64,000 nucleotides of DNA. Origin: an uncultured Opitutaceae bacterium. Its GTDB lineage: Bacteria > Verrucomicrobiota > Verrucomicrobiia > Opitutales > Opitutaceae. The notes beneath the pieces were generated by a model that was given only the letters and a program-made list of their open reading frames with translations, did no database searches and was not told where the DNA came from. Location: positions 1-64,000 of the forward strand of contig CALFNN010000090.1 of assembly GCA_937902925.1 (NCBI GenBank), in the 5' to 3' direction. Made by a program: the position numbers and the translations under genes. How positions within the stretch are numbered: the first letter of the stretch is position 1; each line of letters begins with the position of its first letter. Shown here piece after piece: positions 58,029 through 64,000 of the stretch.

Positions 58029-60011
58029 ATGCCGAACGTTGGAACCAGTCCGGAAGTGCTTGTCAGCGGATTCGAGCTTGCGACGACGCAAACCCGGGGG
58101 CGGGAGACCACGCGCGGATTCGTGCTGCTGGTCGCGGTGAGCCTCGCGGCGGCCGCGAATTTCGACCTGGTGTGGAACCAGTTCTATCGCGGCATCCCGG
58201 TGCTCTTCGACGCGGCATGGTATGCGTATCTCATCCATCACAGCACGCCGTTGCTGGCGAACCCGCCCGCAGTCGCGTTTGCCACGATCGGGCAATATTT
58301 TTACTCCACGCATTTTTCGCCGGCCTTGTGGATGCTTTCCTGGCCGAGCTACCTGGTTCCCGTGGGCCCGCAGGTCTGGCTCGGGTGCGCGATGGCCTTC
58401 GAGCACGCGCTGCTCGCGGCGCTGACCTGGTTCGCCGTCCGGCGGTTCGCGCCGGGGGCGACGGGATGGCCGGGCGTGGCCGCCGCCGCGATCGTGGTGC
58501 TGGCACCGTTCAGCGGGGTCGAGCTCGCGTGCATGATTTATCCGCATTTCGAAAGCTGGTTTGTCGTCCTGGCGCTCGGCTTCCTGGGCACGCTCTTTCT
58601 CCGCCGCACGCGGCTGGCGGTCGTGCCGTTCGCGCTGGCGCTGTTTTTGCGGGAGGACATGGGCTTTCATCTGTGCGGGGTGCTCGTCCTGACGACGCTG
58701 GCCGCGAGGATCGTCCGCGGGCAGTGGGACGGGGAGATGAAGACCTGGCTCGGCTTCGCGGCGGCGGGTTTCGCGTGGAGCTGCGCGGCGATCGTCGCGA
58801 TGAAGATTTTTTTCCCGGGCGACGACGCCTTTGCGCGGGTGTATCTCGGCGACCCGCCCCTGGCGCACTGGAACTGGGATGAATTCGCCGAACGTTTCCG
58901 GACCGATGCGAAGGCGCGCGGGTTCATCTGGATGCCGCTGCTCGTTTACCTGGCGTGGGGCGCCGTCAACCGCTGCTGGTGGGTGCTGATCGGCTACCTG
59001 GCTTTCGTGCCGTGGATGGTCGTGAACTCGCTGGCGCGTTCGCGGGCGGCGGGCACGCTGGGGCTGTATTATTCCTTTCCGCTCGGCCTGGCCCTGCTTT
59101 GGCCGCTCGTCGGGCAATTGGTTTTCGGCCGCAGCGGTGCGGAGTCCGGCAACCGCTCGCGTGTCGTGTGGGTCGCGACGGCATTGTTCGTGTCGGTGGC
59201 GGGCTTCGTCCCCGACGATGGCTGGCGCTCGTTCGCGGGAATGATGACGAGGTTGCCCGTGCCCGGGGTGGAAACGACGCTGCACTACACGGCCACCCGG
59301 CTGGCCCGGGCGGCGACCGCGGGGCAGCCGGTCGGGATCGACGCGGCGGTCGCGGCACTGGCGCCGGGCGATTTCCGCGCGGCGAATTTGTTCGGGCAGG
59401 CGCCGGCGAAAGTTTCCCTCAGCGCGTTCTACGCCAACGGTCCCTCGACGCGGTTCGAGTGGGATGTGACGCGAGACCTGCCGCTACACTACGCCGTGCA
59501 GGACTCGAACCTGCTGGTGCTTTCAGCAGAGCCGCTCGACTGGCCGGGGTTGGACTTGGTGAGCCCGCGCGCCGGTTCGATCGTGTCATTTCTCCGTGTT
59601 CCTCCGCCGGCCACGACGGAGCCGTTCCGAAAACCGGAGCCGGGAATGCGGTTCCTCTGCGCCGGTCCGGCCCACTGGTATTTTCGCGTGGGTGAAACGT
59701 GGAAGGTCAGCTTCATGCTCGCGGCCGGCGCAGATGCGGACGTGACGTGCGATGTCGTGACGCACCAGGGGCGCGTCGTCCTCGGTCACGCCGTGGCCAA
59801 ACTTTCCGGGGCGCCGGGCGGGGTCCGGCGCACCACGCGCGAGCTGAGTTTTGTCATTCCGCCGGATCAGGACGCGGGCATCGAGTTCGGGGTGCAGGCG
59901 CCGCGCGACGCGACGGTGCAAGTCGAGGATGTGACACTGATGCGGCGGACCCGGGCACCGGACGATCCGGAGGCCGGGCGCGAAAACCGGAGGGAGATTT
60001 CGGCGCGATGA
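58029..60011 (+). CDS. polytopic membrane protein, probable GT-C type glycosyltransferase
   Basis: A 660-residue protein with about ten membrane helices (residues about 28-420) and a C-terminal soluble domain of about 230 residues that ends in a beta-sandwich-like stretch. The first extracytoplasmic loop has paired acidic residues after helix one (NFDLVWNQFYRG; FDAAWYAYLIHHSTPL), and LREDMGFHL follows a later helix, as in GT-C enzymes that use lipid-linked sugars. It resembles DUF2079-type membrane proteins. It starts a three-gene operon with a GT2 and a STELLO-type protein (4-bp overlap with the next gene). Confidence 0.7.
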   Translation: MPNVGTSPEVLVSGFELATTQTRGRETTRGFVLLVAVSLAAAANFDLVWNQFYRGIPVLFDAAWYAYLIHHSTPLLANPPAVAFATIGQYFYSTHFSPALWMLSWPSYLVPVGPQVWLGCAMAFEHALLAALTWFAVRRFAPGATGWPGVAAAAIVVLAPFSGVELACMIYPHFESWFVVLALGFLGTLFLRRTRLAVVPFALALFLREDMGFHLCGVLVLTTLAARIVRGQWDGEMKTWLGFAAAGFAWSCAAIVAMKIFFPGDDAFARVYLGDPPLAHWNWDEFAERFRTDAKARGFIWMPLLVYLAWGAVNRCWWVLIGYLAFVPWMVVNSLARSRAAGTLGLYYSFPLGLALLWPLVGQLVFGRSGAESGNRSRVVWVATALFVSVAGFVPDDGWRSFAGMMTRLPVPGVETTLHYTATRLARAATAGQPVGIDAAVAALAPGDFRAANLFGQAPAKVSLSAFYANGPSTRFEWDVTRDLPLHYAVQDSNLLVLSAEPLDWPGLDLVSPRAGSIVSFLRVPPPATTEPFRKPEPGMRFLCAGPAHWYFRVGETWKVSFMLAAGADADVTCDVVTHQGRVVLGHAVAKLSGAPGGVRRTTRELSFVIPPDQDAGIEFGVQAPRDATVQVEDVTLMRRTRAPDDPEAGRENRREISAR

Positions 60012-60721
60012 AATCCATGGGCACCCGTCTCGGCGTGGTGACGCCGCTCGGCAACGAGCGGGAGTGCATCGGCGCGTTGCTCGACGCGGTGCTGGCGCAC
60101 CTGCAGCCCGAGGACCGGTGGTATGGCGTGCTCGACAATGTTTCGAAGGATGGGACCCGCGGGATCGTCGAGGCGCGGGCGGACGCCGATCCGCGGGTGA
60201 TCTGCGTGTGGGCGCCGCAAAACCGCTGCGTGGTCGATGCGTATTTCGCGGGCTACCGCGCCGCCTACGCCGCGGGCTGCCGCTGGATCCTGGAGATGGA
60301 CGCGGGGTTCAGCCATCCGCCGGAAAAAATCCCCGAGTTCATCGCCGCGATGGAAGCGGGCTACGATTACGCCGGCGGCAGCCGCTTCATGGCGGGCGGG
60401 GCGCATCGCAGCCCGTGGACGCGGCGCGCGCTGAGCTACGGTGGCACCGTCCTGTCGCGCGCGCTGCTCGCCAGCCGGATGACCGACATGACGAGCGGCT
60501 ACGAGTGCTTCAACCGGCCGGCGATGGCCTGGCTCCTCGAGCGCGGCGTGCGCAGCCGGGCGAATTTCTTCCAGACCGAAATCCGCCACATGATGCACCG
60601 CTTCCGATGGAAAGAGATCCCGTTCGTGTATGTGAACGACCGGGCGACCGTCGGCCGGAGCGCCGTGGGCGAATCCTTCCGCATTCTCCTGCAACTCGCC
60701 CGCCACCATGAAACACCCTGA
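60008..60721 (+). CDS. family 2 glycosyltransferase, DPM1-like
   Basis: A 237-residue enzyme of the dolichol-phosphate-mannose-synthase type: GVVTPLGNERECIGALLDAV at the nucleotide site, VLDNVSKDGT, and EMDAGFSHPPEKIPEFIAAM with the GSRFMAGGAH loop. The family metal-binding motif is normally DAD in this position; here it is DAG, so metal binding may be altered. It lacks C-terminal membrane helices. A polyprenyl-phosphate-sugar product would feed the GT-C-like neighbour; this is inference. It is coupled to both neighbours (4 and 14 bp overlaps). Confidence 0.87.
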   Translation: MKSMGTRLGVVTPLGNERECIGALLDAVLAHLQPEDRWYGVLDNVSKDGTRGIVEARADADPRVICVWAPQNRCVVDAYFAGYRAAYAAGCRWILEMDAGFSHPPEKIPEFIAAMEAGYDYAGGSRFMAGGAHRSPWTRRALSYGGTVLSRALLASRMTDMTSGYECFNRPAMAWLLERGVRSRANFFQTEIRHMMHRFRWKEIPFVYVNDRATVGRSAVGESFRILLQLARHHETP

Positions 60722-61724
60722 TGACACCTACATCGTCGTGACGACGATCCAGCCGCCGACGGCGTGCATGCAAACCCTGGCGCGGCACGCGCGGGCGAAC
60801 GAACTGCGCTGGATCGTGGTCGGGGACCGCAAGGGTCCGGCGGAATTCCCGCTGCAACCCGCCGAGCTGCTGTCGCTCGACGAGCAGAAAAAACTTCCGT
60901 TCCGGCTGGCGCGATTGCTCCCGGAAAAGCATTACGCCCGCAAGAACCTCGGCTACCTGCTCGCGATGGCGCGCGGCTGCCGCCGGCTCTACGAGACCGA
61001 CGACGACAACGCCCCGATCGCCGGCTGGGGCGTGCGGGAGCGCGAGGTCGACGCCCGGCGCGTCGAGGCGCTGAACGGCAACCGCTGGGCGAACGTCTAC
61101 GAGGCGTTCACCGCCGAGCAGATCTGGCCGCGCGGCCTGCCGCTGCCGCAGGCGCGGCGGCATTTCGCGCACGATTTCGCCATCGAAACGGCGACGACGC
61201 GGCAATCGGCGCCGATCCAGCAGGGACTGGCCAACGGCTCGCCCGACGTGGACGCGGTCTGGCGGCTCGTGCTCGACCACGAGGTGACGTTCGACGACGT
61301 GCCGAACCTCTTCCTGCCGCGCGGCGTGTGGTGCCCGTTCAACAGCCAGAACACGTGGTGGTGGCGGGAGGCGTTTCCGCTGCTCTATCTGCCGAGCCAT
61401 TGCTCGTTCCGGATGACCGACATCTGGCGGAGCTTCGTGGCGCAGCGCTGCCTGTGGGAGCTCGGCTACGAGCTGGAGTTTCACCATGCCGACGTGCACC
61501 AGGCGCGCAACGACCACGACCTGATGCACGATTTCGGCGACGAGACCGTGGGCTATCAGCGCAACGAGGAGATTCGCAAGATTCTCGAGGCGTGCCCGCT
61601 GCAGCGCGGCCCGGGGCAGCTGCGCGACAATATTTTCCGCTGCTACGAGGCCCTGGTCGGCGCGGCGATCGTCGACCGCGCGGAACTCGGGCTCGTGGCG
61701 GCGTGGCTCGAGGACTGTGCCTGA
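60708..61724 (+). CDS. STELLO/DUF288 family glycosyltransferase-like protein
   Basis: A 338-residue soluble protein with the DUF288 (STELLO) hallmarks: RWIVVGDRKGPAEFPLQPAE, LSLDEQKKLPFRLARLLPEK, HYARKNLGYLLAMARGCRRL and YETDDDNAPIAGW, whose DDD resembles a glycosyltransferase DxD motif. Eukaryotic members include the plant STELLO proteins connected with cellulose synthase and nematode proteins; bacterial ones are uncharacterised. It is the last gene of the operon and overlaps the GT2 by 14 bp, so a role in building the same glycan is likely. Confidence 0.85.
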   Translation: MKHPDDTYIVVTTIQPPTACMQTLARHARANELRWIVVGDRKGPAEFPLQPAELLSLDEQKKLPFRLARLLPEKHYARKNLGYLLAMARGCRRLYETDDDNAPIAGWGVREREVDARRVEALNGNRWANVYEAFTAEQIWPRGLPLPQARRHFAHDFAIETATTRQSAPIQQGLANGSPDVDAVWRLVLDHEVTFDDVPNLFLPRGVWCPFNSQNTWWWREAFPLLYLPSHCSFRMTDIWRSFVAQRCLWELGYELEFHHADVHQARNDHDLMHDFGDETVGYQRNEEIRKILEACPLQRGPGQLRDNIFRCYEALVGAAIVDRAELGLVAAWLEDCA

Positions 61725-61741
61725 ACCGGCCGGGCGGCCGC

Positions 61742-64000
61742 CTAGAATTCTCCCTTGAAGCCGGCGGTGTATTGCGTGCCGAATTCCTCGCGCCGGTAGA
61801 GGTGCGTGAAGCCCGGCATCGCGGGCGCGTAGCGCTGGTCGTCCTGCACGACGTTGGTGATATTCCGGGCCGCGACGAACAGCCCGAGGTGCGGCGTGAA
61901 GCGGTAGTCGAAGTTGAGGTCGAGCTGCGGGCGCGGCTTGTAGTATTCGTAGGAGACGACCTTCGTGCCGGCGGAATCGGTGTAGGTCGTGGAGCCATAG
62001 CGCTGCGTGCCGCGGTAGTTGAAGTTCAGTTTGACGCCGAATTGGCGGCGGTCGTAGCTCACGCCGGCGTTGAAGGCCTTGGAGATGAAGTTCGTGAAGT
62101 CGGCGAGCGGCGAACCCTGCAGGTGCACGGCATAGCCGCTGGTGAACACCGAAAAGCCCGGCACCGGCAGAAACGTCAGCGCCTGCTTGTAGTCGAGCTG
62201 CACGCCGGTGACGCGCGCCTTGCCGACATTGAAGTGGGTGGTGACCGTGGCGTCGTTCTGGAGGTAAAAATCGGCGTCGGGAACGCCGAGGGAGCCCAGG
62301 AGCTCGGCGGTGGCGGGGATGGTGGAGGTGCCGAAGAAGTTGCGGAAATCCTTGCGGAAGAGGCCGACGCTCAGGAGGCCGACGCGGCCAAAATAGTAAT
62401 CGAGGTCGAGGTCGTAGTTGTCGTCGAATTCCGGAGCGAGCGCGGGATTGTTGACGGTGATCGCGTAGGGATTGGCGCTGGAGGGATCGGGCAGCGCCGT
62501 GCCCGGGACGATGTTGCCGAAATCGGGCCGGCCGGTCGCCCGGGAGTAGGCGGCGCGGGCGATGAAGTTGTCCGAGATGCTGTAGGTGAGGTTGAGGCTC
62601 GGAAAACCGCCGGCGTAGTGGTTTTTCGCCCGGAGGCCGCGGTCGCGGAATTCGGTTTGGTTCAGGAGAAGCGCGTTGGACGGATCGGTGATCGGCAGGC
62701 CGTTCGGCGCGGTGATCGGGACGCGATGGCCGGCCGCGTCGAGGAGGAAATTGCCGCCGGCATCGCGTTGGAAAATCGCGTTCACGTCCTGCAGGAAACC
62801 GCGCACGTCGTCGTCCGTGCGCTCCGCGCGGAAGCCATAGACCATGCGCAGGCGGTTGTTGAGCAGGCGCGTGTCGACGAGGACATAGGCGGCGCTGATG
62901 CGTTCGTCGATGAACTGCGAGTTCCGCATCGAATTCTGGAGCAGCCCGACCTGGTTGAGTTGAAAATAATCCGGATGCTCCCGGAAGAGCGAATAGACGG
63001 CGTAGGGACTGGGCCACTGGACCTGCGGCAGGCCGTAAGGGGCGGACTCGCGCGAATAACTCGAATCGACGATCTGGTAGTTCGAGGCGAGGTCGTCGGC
63101 CGTGTTGGGCAGGCCATCGGGGCCGACGAAGGTATAGGAGCCGTTGGGCTTGCGGATGTCGCGCGTCTGTTCCTGCACCATGAGGCCGGTCTTGATCGTG
63201 GCGGGAAACGAGAGGTCGACGTCGCGCTTGGCGTTCACCTTGGCGGTCTTGAACACGTCCGCGGAGTCCGCCTGGTTGAAGGTCGCGCTGTGGAGGGTGA
63301 AGGCGCCGAGGTTCGCGAAGGTGTCCACGGGCGTGCCGGCGGCGTTGGTCGTTGTGATGGTGCCGGGGCGCACGCCGTCGTAGCGGTCGATGTCGTCGAA
63401 GCGCACGGTGAGGTTGGGCAGACTCAAGCCCACGTTTTCAAAATGGCCGTCCTGGGCGTCGTGATAGTGATTGGTCGCGTGCGAGAAGGAGAGGCCGCCG
63501 TCGTAGCTCCACACCGGGCCGACGTGGCGGTAGATCGCGTCGAGCTGGTAGGTGTAGCCATACTTGCGACGAAAGGACGAGCCGTAGCTCGCGCTGCCGG
63601 CGCCGGGCGCGCCCTGCACGAACACCGGGCCGTCCCACGCGGTCGGCGCCGTGTTGGACGTGCCTTGCACGTTCCAGTTAAGGTTCCGGTTGCCGAAGAA
63701 GGCGTTGTAGTAGTTCCACTGCGGCGAAAAAGTGATCGTGTCGTTCGCCGACGGCTTCCAGTCGATCGTCGCGCCGAGGGACTGGCGCTCGGTGTTCTTC
63801 GGGCCGTCCTGCATCTGGTAGGAGCGCAGGAACGGATTGTCGACGGTGCCGCCGGCGCCGTTGGACACGGGCGTCCACGTCGGTTGCGAGCGGTGCTGCG
63901 GATAAAAGATATTGGAGTCGGAATAATTGAGCACGACGCCGAGGCGGCGGCTCACGGGATCGACGAAACTGAAATCGAAGCCCGGCTTGATGTGATGCGA
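61742..64000 (-). CDS. TonB-dependent receptor, C-terminal part (5' end beyond window)
   Basis: The frame is open to the end of the window (it reads SHHIKPGFDFSFVDPVSRRL from base 64000), so the visible 752 residues lack the signal peptide and plug. They show a large barrel of the TonB receptor type found in Opitutaceae (AYSRATGRPDFGNIVPGTAL; ALAPEFDDNYDLDLDYYFGR; LFVAARNITNVVQD) and end in the C-terminal aromatic FKGEF. Such large receptors typically import oligosaccharides or chelates. It converges on the glycosyltransferase operon with 17 bp between stop codons. Confidence 0.88.
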   Translation of the reverse strand, partial: SHHIKPGFDFSFVDPVSRRLGVVLNYSDSNIFYPQHRSQPTWTPVSNGAGGTVDNPFLRSYQMQDGPKNTERQSLGATIDWKPSANDTITFSPQWNYYNAFFGNRNLNWNVQGTSNTAPTAWDGPVFVQGAPGAGSASYGSSFRRKYGYTYQLDAIYRHVGPVWSYDGGLSFSHATNHYHDAQDGHFENVGLSLPNLTVRFDDIDRYDGVRPGTITTTNAAGTPVDTFANLGAFTLHSATFNQADSADVFKTAKVNAKRDVDLSFPATIKTGLMVQEQTRDIRKPNGSYTFVGPDGLPNTADDLASNYQIVDSSYSRESAPYGLPQVQWPSPYAVYSLFREHPDYFQLNQVGLLQNSMRNSQFIDERISAAYVLVDTRLLNNRLRMVYGFRAERTDDDVRGFLQDVNAIFQRDAGGNFLLDAAGHRVPITAPNGLPITDPSNALLLNQTEFRDRGLRAKNHYAGGFPSLNLTYSISDNFIARAAYSRATGRPDFGNIVPGTALPDPSSANPYAITVNNPALAPEFDDNYDLDLDYYFGRVGLLSVGLFRKDFRNFFGTSTIPATAELLGSLGVPDADFYLQNDATVTTHFNVGKARVTGVQLDYKQALTFLPVPGFSVFTSGYAVHLQGSPLADFTNFISKAFNAGVSYDRRQFGVKLNFNYRGTQRYGSTTYTDSAGTKVVSYEYYKPRPQLDLNFDYRFTPHLGLFVAARNITNVVQDDQRYAPAMPGFTHLYRREEFGTQYTAGFKGEF

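Noticed and set aside
1-64000. tRNA, rRNA, insertion sequences, prophage, CRISPR-Cas or restriction genes
   Set aside because: None was found on either strand; all long frames with recognisable motifs belong to the listed genes.

Overview
The window is high-GC bacterial chromosome (about two thirds G+C by eye) with dense genes, few clear Shine-Dalgarno sites, and no rRNA, tRNA, transposase, phage or CRISPR array. Gene content points to Verrucomicrobiota, most likely Opitutaceae: Opitutus-type TonB receptors with short plugs, a fused ccoN-ccoO oxidase gene, pyruvate:ferredoxin oxidoreductase with a dihydroorotate-dehydrogenase-like partner, DUF3299 proteins, two-component propeller kinases, SUMF1-like proteins and a verrucomicrobial-type RNA polymerase omega subunit. 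The lineage call is inference; no marker gene is present.

Layout. 1-7.4 kb: cbb3 cytochrome oxidase (ccoNO fusion cut by the window edge, ccoQ, a monoheme ccoP) and its assembly genes (ccoG, a 45-residue membrane protein, a TauE/SafE-like membrane protein, copper ATPase ccoI). 7.6-12.6 kb: a small Cys-rich protein, nifJ-type PFOR and a DHOD-like flavoprotein. 13.0-22.6 kb: a probable metal-handling locus with a NicO-like membrane protein, an orphan anti-sigma-like protein, a His-rich exported peptide, a MacB/LolD-type ABC ATPase and FtsX-type permease, a His-rich lipoprotein, three consecutive DUF3299 paralogues, a TonB receptor and a thioredoxin-like protein whose start looks frameshifted. 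23-35.2 kb: an envelope/stress island of a UspA protein, a large secreted Ig-like protein, many small membrane proteins and lipoproteins (DUF1328, DUF3185, DUF3568, BON), a secreted VOC protein, an ECF sigma factor and a NarL-type response regulator with its HisKA_3 kinase. 35.5-44.7 kb: rpoZ and a two-partner secretion operon (2318-residue TpsA, TpsB). 44.8-53.6 kb: a LytTR response regulator and two divergent kinase/SUMF1 modules that are paralogous copies. 53.7-64 kb: a TonB siderophore-type receptor, a short-chain dehydrogenase resembling 3-ketodihydrosphingosine reductase, a three-gene glycosyltransferase operon ending in a STELLO/DUF288 protein, and a TonB receptor cut by the window end.

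Most notable signals. (1) Five promoters in the 26.2-32.6 kb island share CCCCAT 22-23 bp upstream of a TAnnnT -10 box, which looks like an activator-dependent stress regulon; the NarL-type regulator encoded alongside is the obvious candidate. Two of these promoters predict leaderless mRNAs. (2) An exact 11-bp direct repeat with 21-bp periodicity lies just upstream of tpsA, the geometry of LytTR binding sites, and a LytTR regulator is encoded next door; this suggests a propeller kinase/LytTR pair controlling a giant adhesin. (3) The two propeller kinases share a nearly identical 644-bp kinase-coding block while their sensors have diverged. (4) A triple DUF3299 metal locus with a structured RNA leader. 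(5) Palindromic repeats have been inserted in frame into ccoI.
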